NCBI GenBank assembly: GCA_947628765.1
Contig: CANRBD010000026.1
Location: 1 to 12,596 of the forward strand
Length of the DNA stretch: 12,596 bases
Reading direction: 5' to 3'
Source of the DNA: an uncultured Bacilli bacterium
GTDB lineage: Bacteria; Bacillota_I; Bacilli_A; RF39; UBA660
The position numbers were made by a program, and so were the translations under genes. Positions 1-6,054 of the stretch are shown in pieces. Under the pieces are notes generated by a model. It was not told where the DNA came from. It ran no database searches and saw only the letters and a program-made list of their open reading frames with translations. The first letter of the stretch is position 1; each line of letters opens with the position of its first letter.

Positions 1-150
1 ATTAAATTAGTTAATGATGTTTTTGATGTCCATTATGGATTAAGAAGAACATTTAATCAACAAATACCAAATGCAGATTCTGATGTTTATAGTCATGATA
101 TGCGTTTTGAGGCAAAAATTGATGAAAATAAAATAATTTATAGGAGGTAA
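1..150 (+). CDS. Head-tail joining / tail terminator-like protein, C-terminal 49 residues
   Basis: This open frame enters from the left edge and ends at TAA 148-150. The visible 49 residues include a charged tail, RFEAKIDENKIIYRR, of the kind seen in small phage head-completion, tail-terminator or minor capsid proteins. Its place directly before the major tail tube gene is where the tail terminator or head-tail joining protein sits in siphoviruses of Bacillota. The last two sense codons, AGG AGG, are also the ribosome site of the next gene, so the two genes are tightly packed. The start lies outside the window. The family call rests mainly on position, and a minor capsid protein is equally possible. 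Confidence 0.5.
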   Translation: MKLVNDVFDVHYGLRRTFNQQIPNADSDVYSHDMRFEAKIDENKIIYRR

Positions 151-159
151 TGTAATAGG
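142..159 (+). promoter_or_regulatory. Ribosome binding site feeding an AGG start (tail tube)
   Basis: AGGAGG 142-147 is a full Shine-Dalgarno sequence followed by nine bases and AGG 157-159. The only nearby ATG (150-152) is out of frame and reads straight into stop codons, so the spacing points to AGG as the start position. Confidence 0.75.
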
Positions 160-591
160 GAAGATGAAGTAGTAGCAATCAATGATCAAGGTACAAAATT
201 ATATAGTAAAGGAGAAGTAAAGTACGATCATTTAGTAAATATTAAAAATGTACCAGCAAGTGGTGCAGAAGGTGGAACTATTGAAGTCACAGAGCTAGAT
301 AGTCCTACAAAACAATACATAGATGATAGAAAAGATACACCTGCACAAGACTTTACTTATAATAGAACAAAAGAAAAATATGAAGCTGTAAAAAAAGTAT
401 GTGATGGAAAAGTACACGAGTTCTTAGTAGTATTCCAAGATGGTACTGGAACATATATTAAAGGAACAGCACAAACTTGGAAAAACGAATTTAGTGCAGG
501 TTCAGCACAAGAAGCAACATTACATATAGTTGCAACTTTAATTGACGACAAGACAGCAGAAGAAGTTAGTTCATTGTTACAAGGTGAATAA
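157..591 (+). CDS. Major tail tube protein, AGG start
   Basis: This 144-residue protein would polymerise into the tube through which phage DNA passes. The pattern of Asn-Val-Pro near the start, then GGTIEVTELDSP, a YIDDRKD segment, and alternating beta-rich segments ending with a small acidic tail fits siphovirus tail tube proteins, and the gene lies just before the chaperones and tape measure. The frame opens after TAA 148-150 and holds only TGT and AAT before AGG 157-159. The whole frame has no ATG or GTG and only one TTG, four codons from the stop. AGGAGG at 142-147 leaves nine bases to AGG, which is normal start spacing. ATG at 150-152 is in another frame, is followed at once by TAA TAG, and lies two bases from the ribosome site. 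Read as Met at AGG, the protein starts M-E-D-E-V-V-A. The product call is confident; how it initiates is the open question. Confidence 0.85.
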   Translation, partial: REDEVVAINDQGTKLYSKGEVKYDHLVNIKNVPASGAEGGTIEVTELDSPTKQYIDDRKDTPAQDFTYNRTKEKYEAVKKVCDGKVHEFLVVFQDGTGTYIKGTAQTWKNEFSAGSAQEATLHIVATLIDDKTAEEVSSLLQGE

Positions 592-614
592 TAAAAAATA
601 AAATAATAAGAGAT

Positions 615-630
615 GGAGGAATGAATTAGG
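615..630 (+). promoter_or_regulatory. Ribosome binding site feeding an AGG start (chaperone)
   Basis: GGAGG 615-619, then eight bases, then AGG 628-630. ATG 621-623 is one base from the ribosome site, in the wrong frame, and followed by TAG after one codon, so it cannot start the gene without a +1 slip. Confidence 0.7.
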
Positions 631-933
631 AGTAAATTATTAGAAATAGAAGTAAAAAATAAGAAATATTTGTTAGGTTATCCAACAAGAAAGGATGCAA
701 TTAGAGCAGAAAATGCTGGTCTAGATGTAACAAATATAAAAATATTAAGTATGACAGAAGTGTTGTTTTATTCTGGATTACTTGCTAAACAACCTGTAAT
801 TAGCAGAGAGAAAGCTACTGAGATAATGGAAGATTATTTAGCAGAAGGCGGAGATTTGGAAGAAGTAACAAAATTCTTAACTGAACAATATGTGGCTTTT
901 ACAAAATCCGAAAATCATATATGGACAAAATGA
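628..933 (+). CDS. Tail assembly chaperone (first of the pair), AGG start
   Basis: This 101-residue acidic helical protein lies between the tail tube and tape measure, the invariant place of the tail assembly chaperone that coats the tape measure during tail polymerisation. The sequence (KLLEIEVKNKKYLLGYPTRKDA, then acidic helices with VISREKATEIMEDYL) is typical of Gram-positive phage chaperones. The frame opens after TGA 622-624 and reads ATT AGG AGT AAA. AGG at 628-630 is eight bases after GGAGG 615-619. The next in-frame TTG is codon 15, which would remove the conserved first beta strand. ATG 621-623 is out of frame and followed by TAG. It ends at TGA 931-933, overlapping the next gene. 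A run A-AAA-TGA at 927-933 might allow a -1 shift into the following frame, as in lambda G/GT. Confidence 0.8.
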   Translation, partial: RSKLLEIEVKNKKYLLGYPTRKDAIRAENAGLDVTNIKILSMTEVLFYSGLLAKQPVISREKATEIMEDYLAEGGDLEEVTKFLTEQYVAFTKSENHIWTK

Positions 934-1148
934 AATTACAGCAAGAATTAGACAACTTCAATGCATGGCTAAATGGATTATATGTATATATTTCAACAAG
1001 TTCTTGTTTAAGTAATAAGGCATATATATCCAAGCCGTATGATTTTTCTAAAACAGTAGAAGAACAAATAGTAGAAGAAAGAGAAAATAGCATAAAAGAA
1101 CAATTAAAACGAGGAAAAAGAGCATTAAGTAAAGGAGTAGATAAGTAG
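921..1148 (+). CDS. Second tail assembly chaperone component / phage protein, ATG start
   Basis: This product of up to 75 residues has the pattern FNAWLNGLYVY followed by a KPYDFS segment and a lysine-rich C terminus. This pattern recurs in small proteins following the chaperone gene in Bacillota phages, where the pair acts like lambda G and T. Two starts are possible: ATG 921, or ATG 930, whose ATGA overlaps the upstream stop and suits translational coupling. There is no clear ribosome site for either. The frame is -1 relative to the chaperone gene, the same relation as the classic programmed -1 frameshift, so part of the product may be a fusion. It ends at TAG 1146-1148, which shares two bases with the AGG start of the tape measure. 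Its ATG contrasts with AGG in both neighbours. Confidence 0.75.
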   Translation: MDKMKLQQELDNFNAWLNGLYVYISTSSCLSNKAYISKPYDFSKTVEEQIVEERENSIKEQLKRGKRALSKGVDK

Positions 1149-1149
1149 G
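1131..1149 (+). promoter_or_regulatory. Ribosome binding site and overlapping stop/AGG start (tape measure)
   Basis: AAAGGAG 1131-1137 is followed by nine bases and AGG 1147-1149. The preceding gene's TAG (1146-1148) overlaps AGG by two bases, which looks like a close-packed stop/start junction with G in place of T. Confidence 0.7.
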
Positions 1150-3309
1150 GCAGAAGGCAGTTACAATGTAGGAGATATAGAAAGTCAAATAAAAATAGCA
1201 ATAGAACCAGCAATAAGTGCATTAAATCAGACTGTTACTGCTCTTGAGAGTGTAACATCTGGATTAAAGGACGTAAATACTCAACTAAACAATTTAAAGG
1301 GAAATGCAGGATTGAAAAATGTAGCACAACAGGCTAACAACTTAAAGAAGGAAATGAGTGGTACAGAAAAACTGCTAAACTTTAATGATGCATTAAAATC
1401 TACAGTTAAACTTGGTGCAATGTTTGGAATATTAAGAAAAGGTTTTAATATAGTTAAAGACATAACAATGTCAAGTGTTGATATGATAGAAACAACAAAC
1501 TTATTTGAAGTTGCTATGGGCAAAGTTGTAGATGAATACGGAAATTTAGACCAAGCACAGAGTCAGTACTATGAAAATGCAATGGCTTTTCAAGATAAAA
1601 TGAATGAAAAATTTGGAACAAATAAGAAAGAACTTATGGAGTTTCAAGCTAAGTTTAATTCGTTATATGCTAATCAAGGTGTAGATAAAGGAACATCAGA
1701 ATGGTTATCAGAGCAATTAACAAAAGCAGGATATGATATAGCTTCATTGAAAAACCAAGATATAGCAGGAGTAATGGATAAATTGTATTCTGGAATAACA
1801 GGACAAACTAAATCTATTAGAGCTTTAGGTGTAGATATAAGTCAAGGCTCTATGGAAACAACATTACAAAGTTTAGGTATAGATAGGACTGTAAGCAAAT
1901 TATCATATGCAGAAAAAGAGATTGTAAGATATTTGACGATAGTAGAACAAGCTAAAAATGCACAAGGAGATTTTGCTCGTACTTTTGAAACACCAGCTAA
2001 CCAAATAAAAGTATTTAAAAATCAATTAGCAGAATTAGGACAAGTAGCAGGTTCATTCTTTGTAGGAATATTTGGAAAGATAATGCCATATGTAAATGGT
2101 ATTATAATGGCTGTAAAAGAAGTCTTAAAAGCATTAGCAAGTTTATTTGGATTTGATTTAGACTTAGGAAGTAGTGGAGGAAGTACATTATCTTCTGGAA
2201 TAGGAAGTGTTGCAGATAGTGCAGGAACAGCAGGAGATAATTTAGGAAAAGCAACAAAACAAGCAAAAGAATTCAAAAAACAACTAATGGGCTTTGATGA
2301 AATAAATAACATAGAACCACCAACACAATCCGCTGGAGGTGGAAGCTCTGGCGGTGGTGGAGGAATATCAGGAGGAATAGATGACAAATTATTAAACTCT
2401 TTAAAAGAATGGGATAATATGATGTCAAAAATTTCTGGTAAAGCTCAAGAGATAAGAGATAAAATACTTGATTGGTTAGGAGTAACAGATGGCTCTTATG
2501 ATAATTTAAAAAGAATATGGGAAATCATACAAACAATAGGGGTAGCATTTGGAACTTGGAAAGTATCAAAAGCTATAACTGATTTATTAAAAAATTTAGG
2601 AATATTAAATAAAACACAAGCTTTTCAAATTGCTTTTGGATTAACATTATTGCTTACAGGTATTTTTGCACAATACAAAGGTACAAAAAGATTATTAAAT
2701 GGTGATATAAATTTATTCTCAATACTAGAAACAATATTGGGAACAACTAGTGGGGCATTAGGTATAGTAAGTTTATTAAAAGCAACTAAATTTGGTAAAG
2801 CATTGTCATTAGGTAATAAGTTAAAAGTTGGTTTTGGAATAATGCTTACAATACAAGGAGTACAAGTATTATTAGATGGAATAAAAACAGGAGACATAAA
2901 GAAAACAATTCTTGGAGCTTTAGAAAGTGTAATCTCTTTAAGTGTTACATTTAATGGATTATTTGGAAAAAGCTTAATAACAAGCATAAAAAATACAATT
3001 GCAAATGTATCTAGCTTTGGAATAATAACAACTAGTTCTTTTAAAAATGCTAGAGCAAATGGATTAAGTTTGGGAAAATCTTTTATATCAGCAGGTAAAG
3101 ATGCAATGAGTCTTATTCCAACAGGTGTAAAAGTGGCTGGAGGATTAACAGGACTTGTAATAGGAACTTTATCGGCATATAATTCGATGAACCAATTTGC
3201 AAAAGAAACAAAAAATCTTAAAGACTCATTAGGAGAATTAGTTATTTCTATTGGGCGGAGCAACAGCAGCAGGAGCTTTATTAGGAAGTGTAATTCTTCC
3301 TCGGAGTAG
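1147..3309 (+). CDS. Tail tape measure protein, N-terminal part, AGG start
   Basis: The tape measure sets tail length and passes into the host envelope during DNA injection. The frame opens after TAG 1138-1140 with ATA AGT AGG GCA. Taken from AGG it starts M-A-E-G-S-Y and continues into a helical region; the next usable start, TTG 1312, would cost 55 residues. A TP901-type region spans about residues 55-300 (VDMIETTNLFEVAMG, GITGQTKSIRALGVD, ETPANQIKVFKNQLAELG). A Gly/Ser-rich linker lies near residues 397-412, and several hydrophobic glycine-rich segments follow from about residue 500. True homology stops at about 3252: after Ile (3250-3252) the frame reads an unlikely Arg/Ser/Asn stretch to TAG 3307-3309, while the continuation is found in other frames. 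The reconstructed full protein is about 1406 residues, a normal size. Confidence 0.85.
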   Translation, partial: RAEGSYNVGDIESQIKIAIEPAISALNQTVTALESVTSGLKDVNTQLNNLKGNAGLKNVAQQANNLKKEMSGTEKLLNFNDALKSTVKLGAMFGILRKGFNIVKDITMSSVDMIETTNLFEVAMGKVVDEYGNLDQAQSQYYENAMAFQDKMNEKFGTNKKELMEFQAKFNSLYANQGVDKGTSEWLSEQLTKAGYDIASLKNQDIAGVMDKLYSGITGQTKSIRALGVDISQGSMETTLQSLGIDRTVSKLSYAEKEIVRYLTIVEQAKNAQGDFARTFETPANQIKVFKNQLAELGQVAGSFFVGIFGKIMPYVNGIIMAVKEVLKALASLFGFDLDLGSSGGSTLSSGIGSVADSAGTAGDNLGKATKQAKEFKKQLMGFDEINNIEPPTQSAGGGSSGGGGGISGGIDDKLLNSLKEWDNMMSKISGKAQEIRDKILDWLGVTDGSYDNLKRIWEIIQTIGVAFGTWKVSKAITDLLKNLGILNKTQAFQIAFGLTLLLTGIFAQYKGTKRLLNGDINLFSILETILGTTSGALGIVSLLKATKFGKALSLGNKLKVGFGIMLTIQGVQVLLDGIKTGDIKKTILGALESVISLSVTFNGLFGKSLITSIKNTIANVSSFGIITTSSFKNARANGLSLGKSFISAGKDAMSLIPTGVKVAGGLTGLVIGTLSAYNSMNQFAKETKNLKDSLGELVISIGRSNSSRSFIRKCNSSSE
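3253..3302 (+). other. Double +1 frame disruption inside the tape measure gene
   Basis: After 3252 the sensible protein moves by one base (four bases 3253-3256 where one Gly codon is expected). It reads GGATAAGALLGSVILP from 3257 to 3301, then moves again by one base at C3302 and continues GVGTVLGALIGAIIS. Joined, these give a glycine-rich hydrophobic segment typical of tape measures. Two extra bases 46-49 nt apart do not cancel, so the gene is broken unless ribosomes shift or the sequence is wrong. The frames on either side are both open across 3294-3306, so a single -1 slip there would join them, but with the wrong peptide in between. Confidence 0.75.
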
Positions 3310-5369
3310 GAACAGTATTAGGAGCATTAATAGGAGCAATAATAAGTACAGCAAGTGCAATAGTAGGATTAAATAATGGATTAGAATTAAGTACACAAGA
3401 ATTTAATGATATAGCAAAAGAAGTAGACGATATGTCTAAATCTTATGAAAAAGCTAAAGAAGCTGTTGATAATAATAAGATTTCACAATTAACTGAAATA
3501 AAATATTCTGAAAAACTAATTGACAGTTTAGATGATTTAGTAGATGCAAATGGCAGAGTAAAAAAAGGTTGTGAGCAAAGAGCTGACTTAATATTAAAAC
3601 AATTAAATTCTGCTTTAGGAACAGAATATGAGAGAGATGGCAATTTAATTAAGATAAATGGAGAAGTTGTAAATTCTTATAAAGAGATGAAAGATAATAT
3701 AAGTCAGTTAATAGAGAGCAAAAAGAGACAAATAGAGTTAGAAGCAAAACAAGAAATTTATAAAGAAGTTTTAAAAGAACAATTAACAGCAGAAAGAGAA
3801 GTAAAAAAAGCACAAGATGCTTATAATAAATCAATTCAAGAATATAATGAAGCGGTAGAATATGCACATAATGGACACCCTTTTACAACTCAAGTATATG
3901 AAGCAAAAACAAATATGGAAAAAATGCAAAAAACATTAGATAAAGCACAAGAGCATTATAAAACTGTATCAGGAGATTTAGAAAGTGCAAATGAAGAATT
4001 AACAAATGCAATGGTCCAATCAACAGGAGAATTCTCAGCACAAATGATCGAACAAGGACAAATTTCAAAAGACACATTAACAACTATGGCAAAAGAACAA
4101 ACTGATACATTTTTAACAGAATTAAATAAAATGGACGAAGGAAATCAAGCATTATACTTAGGAATGGTTACAACAGCTGATACAATGTCTCCTCAAATTA
4201 TAGAAAAATGGAAAGAGTTAGCGGATAAGTCAGAAGGACAATATTTAGGAAATCTTTCAGAAGTTAATACAGATACTAAATCTACAATATTAAGTGCAAT
4301 AACAACTACTGACAATATGACAGATTCTATGGCAACAACTTGGGCTGTTTTAGCTACTCAAAGTAAAGACGATTTCAATAAAGCATTAGCATCATTACCA
4401 GATGATGTAAAAGGAAAATTACTAGCAAGTATAGCAAACGTTACAGGACTTGATGCTACATCAAGAGAAGCATATAAAAATTTATCAGCAAATGCAAAAG
4501 CAGAATTTAATAAAAAAATGGAAAGTTTGCCAGAAGATGCAAAAGCAAAAGTATTAGCAGAAATAATAGCAGTAGATGGGTTAACTGAAAACAATAGAAG
4601 AACTTATGAAAGCCTTTCTGCAAAAGGAAAACAAGCATTTAATACTGCAATGAATGGAATGGATACAGATGCTAGAAATAAAGTACAATCTGCTATAAAT
4701 GAAATCAACAGTCAATCAGGGAATAGCTATAATGCAGGATATAATGTCGGAGATGAAACAAGAAAAGGTGCTAACGATGGACGAGAAAGTAATGGAGGTT
4801 CAAATCAAATAGGTAATTGGTTTGTTCAAGGACTTTTAAATGCTTTAACTGGTGGACAATATAGTGTTTGGAGGGCAGGATATGACTTAGTAAAACAAGC
4901 TATATTTGGAGGAAATCAAGCTCAACAAACTGGTTCTCCAGCAAAAGAAACTATTAAAATGGGAAATTATTTTACAGAAGGATATATTGTTGGATTAAAA
5001 AAGAAACAAGAAGAAGTAAAAAAAGCGACAAGTGGTTTAGTAGGAATTGCGTTAGATGAATTTAAAGAACTAAATCAAGGTATCAAAATAAACACAAAAG
5101 ATTTTGCCGTAGATACAAACCAGTATATAAATTATAGTGCTATTAAAGGACAGATATTAGCACAAAGTCAAGTTAATATGAATGACAATATTACAGAAAG
5201 AATTGCAGAAGCAAGTTATGAAGCTTTTAAAAGGGCAATGAGAGATGAAGGTGTAAAAGTAAATGTAGATGTAGAAGCAAGAACAGATGATGGTGTAATC
5301 TTTAAAAAGGTACAAAATTCTGCAAGAGAATATACAATGCAAACAGGAGAACCAGCATTTGAATATTAA
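3303..5369 (+). CDS. Tail tape measure protein, C-terminal part (frame-shifted from the N-terminal part)
   Basis: This is the rest of the tape measure, in the -1 frame relative to the N-terminal part. It begins with a hydrophobic segment (GTVLGALIGAIIS) that continues the membrane-active region. A long lysine/glutamate-rich coiled coil follows (about 3700-4000), then four 44-residue repeats from 4110 to 4637 with a partial fifth. A GNWFVQGLLNAL stretch comes next, then a GSPAKETIKMGNYFTEGYIVGL motif, which is common near the C terminus of Gram-positive phage tape measures. Translation alone could start at ATG 3432, but no good ribosome site is seen, and a separate gene of this type is not expected. 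I read it as one gene broken by two shifts. Confidence 0.85.
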   Translation, partial: GVGTVLGALIGAIISTASAIVGLNNGLELSTQEFNDIAKEVDDMSKSYEKAKEAVDNNKISQLTEIKYSEKLIDSLDDLVDANGRVKKGCEQRADLILKQLNSALGTEYERDGNLIKINGEVVNSYKEMKDNISQLIESKKRQIELEAKQEIYKEVLKEQLTAEREVKKAQDAYNKSIQEYNEAVEYAHNGHPFTTQVYEAKTNMEKMQKTLDKAQEHYKTVSGDLESANEELTNAMVQSTGEFSAQMIEQGQISKDTLTTMAKEQTDTFLTELNKMDEGNQALYLGMVTTADTMSPQIIEKWKELADKSEGQYLGNLSEVNTDTKSTILSAITTTDNMTDSMATTWAVLATQSKDDFNKALASLPDDVKGKLLASIANVTGLDATSREAYKNLSANAKAEFNKKMESLPEDAKAKVLAEIIAVDGLTENNRRTYESLSAKGKQAFNTAMNGMDTDARNKVQSAINEINSQSGNSYNAGYNVGDETRKGANDGRESNGGSNQIGNWFVQGLLNALTGGQYSVWRAGYDLVKQAIFGGNQAQQTGSPAKETIKMGNYFTEGYIVGLKKKQEEVKKATSGLVGIALDEFKELNQGIKINTKDFAVDTNQYINYSAIKGQILAQSQVNMNDNITERIAEASYEAFKRAMRDEGVKVNVDVEARTDDGVIFKKVQNSAREYTMQTGEPAFEY
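4110..4706 (+). repeat. 44-residue tandem repeats in the tape measure
   Basis: Units of 132 nt begin with an aromatic residue at 4110, 4242, 4374 and 4506, with a partial fifth from 4638. The third and fourth are most alike (FNKALASLPDDVKGKLLASI and FNKKMESLPEDAKAKVLAEI). Units share an aromatic start, a small loop near position 9-10, hydrophobic residues at positions 16-20 and a second short helix near positions 34-38. Repeats of this kind probably reflect duplication that changed tail length. Confidence 0.75.
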
Positions 5370-5370
5370 A

Positions 5371-5397
5371 AAAATAAAGCCATCAAGACTTTATTTT
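5371..5397. terminator. Bidirectional terminator between tape measure and minus-strand moron
   Basis: Nine perfect base pairs (AAAATAAAG with CTTTATTTT) enclose a nine-base loop, with A-rich and T-rich flanks so that either strand ends in a U run. It lies between converging genes and overlaps the last codons of the minus-strand gene. The stem is AT-rich, so it may be only partly effective on the late operon. Confidence 0.55.
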
Positions 5398-5558
5398 GTT
5401 ATGAAATAAGTAATTCCAACAACTAAAGCAATAATTAACGTAACTACAAAATATAATATTTTATCAGCTTTTGTTGCTCTAGTTCTTCCACAGTTAGGGC
5501 AAGTCTTAGCTTGGTCTGATATTTCCTTGCCACATTCTTTACATTTAATTAGTGCCAT
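5391..5558 (-). CDS. Zinc-ribbon single-pass membrane protein (prophage moron)
   Basis: This 55-residue protein has an N-terminal zinc ribbon with two CxxC pairs (Cys6/Cys9 and Cys20/Cys23, in KCKECGKE and TCPNCGR), a short basic linker, and one membrane helix at about residues 34-52 (ILYFVVTLIIALVVGITYF). The likely arrangement is cytoplasmic ribbon, membrane anchor at the C terminus. It starts with ATG 5556-5558 after AGGAGGTG, unlike most + strand genes here. It faces against the late operon and has its own promoter and terminator, the hallmarks of a moron expressed in the lysogen. The exact function is unknown; superinfection exclusion or modification of the host envelope are guesses. Zinc-ribbon proteins of this size are common in Bacillota and their prophages. 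Confidence 0.85.
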   Translation of the reverse strand: MALIKCKECGKEISDQAKTCPNCGRTRATKADKILYFVVTLIIALVVGITYFITK

Positions 5559-5581
5559 AGTAACACCTCCTAGTTGTGATA

Positions 5582-5610
5582 ATTATACAATATATGCCAA
5601 AATATTGCAA
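5582..5610 (-). promoter_or_regulatory. Sigma-A type promoter of the minus-strand moron
   Basis: On the minus strand, TTGCAA (5605-5610) and a perfect TATAAT (5582-5587) are separated by 17 bases, and the ATG lies about 23 bases below the -10 element. This would give a constitutive transcript in the lysogen, independent of late phage activation. Confidence 0.75.
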
Positions 5611-5620
5611 CAGAAAAATG

Positions 5621-5639
5621 AAAGGAGAGATAAAATAGG
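5621..5639 (+). promoter_or_regulatory. Ribosome binding site feeding an AGG start (DUF6711-like gene)
   Basis: AAAGGAG 5621-5627, nine bases, then AGG 5637-5639. The frame is closed by TAA 5631-5633, so only AAT and AGG precede the coding sequence. ATG 5641 is out of frame and followed at once by TAG. Confidence 0.75.
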
Positions 5640-6014
5640 TATGTAGAGCAAGTAATAACAATAGATGGAATGGATTTAACAGATTTATTAAAAGATGAAG
5701 GTTATGATGTAGAATGGTATGATTTATCTTATGATAGTGGAAGAAATGCTAAAGGATATATGCACTATAATCCAGTAGCAGAGAAATATAAGCTAATTCT
5801 ACATACTAAACATTTATCTCAAGAAGATTTTACAAAATTGTTTAGCAAATTATTGCCATTAAAACAATATAAAGTAACTTTTTTAAATCCTTATTCTGGA
5901 ACATTTAAAACGATAAATTGTTATAGAGGAGATAGAAAAGCAACTATGAAATGGGATAGAAAAGACAAAGGGATTTTATACAATCCAACAGATATAAGTT
6001 TAATAGAGATGTAA
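5637..6014 (+). CDS. Small tail protein, DUF6711-like, AGG start
   Basis: This 125-residue protein lies between tape measure and hub, where a distal-tail type protein is expected. The order of motifs, DSGRNAKGYMHY, a beta-rich KYKLILHTKHLSQEDF segment, YKVTFLNPYSGTFKT, then CYRGDRKA and a terminal SLIE, matches my memory of the DUF6711 family of Bacillota phage proteins, which probably form part of the distal tail ring. AGG 5637 gives M-Y-V-E-Q-V-I-T-I-D-G. The first canonical start, ATG 5670, would remove 11 residues, including the first beta strand, and has no ribosome site at proper distance. The short loss makes this the least compelling AGG example on protein grounds, but its ribosome site and closed upstream frame are clear. 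Confidence 0.75.
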   Translation, partial: RYVEQVITIDGMDLTDLLKDEGYDVEWYDLSYDSGRNAKGYMHYNPVAEKYKLILHTKHLSQEDFTKLFSKLLPLKQYKVTFLNPYSGTFKTINCYRGDRKATMKWDRKDKGILYNPTDISLIEM

Positions 6015-6039
6015 TAAAAAATAAAGTTATAAGAAGAGT

Positions 6040-6054
6040 AGGTGGGCTGACAGG
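6040..6054 (+). promoter_or_regulatory. Ribosome binding site and two candidate AGG starts (hub gene)
   Basis: AGGTGG 6040-6045 is followed after six bases by AGG 6052-6054. The frame opens after TAA 6022-6024 with no ATG, GTG or TTG. A second in-frame AGG is the 6040-6042 triplet itself, whose T-AGG context resembles the other starts but which has only a weak purine run upstream. Confidence 0.55.

Noticed and set aside
150..162. ATG 150 (tail tube) and ATG 621 (chaperone) joined to their genes by +1 frameshifting at TAATAGG / AATTAGG
   Set aside because: The ATGs lie one or two bases from the ribosome site, and stops follow within two codons. The other five AGG-start genes have no such ATG, so AGG at normal spacing explains all cases together.
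2625..3263. Long minus-strand open frames opposite the tape measure
   Set aside because: They are shadows of the + strand coding sequence, without ribosome sites or family features.
3294..3309. Single programmed -1 frameshift as the whole explanation of the tape measure break
   Set aside because: It would join the outer frames, but the peptide from 3253 would be an Arg/Ser/Asn-rich nonsense stretch. The hydrophobic family-like sequence is in the middle frame, so two separate shifts fit better.
3432..5369. Independent gene starting at ATG 3432
   Set aside because: There is no ribosome site at proper distance, and the protein continues upstream to 3303 with tape-measure-like sequence.
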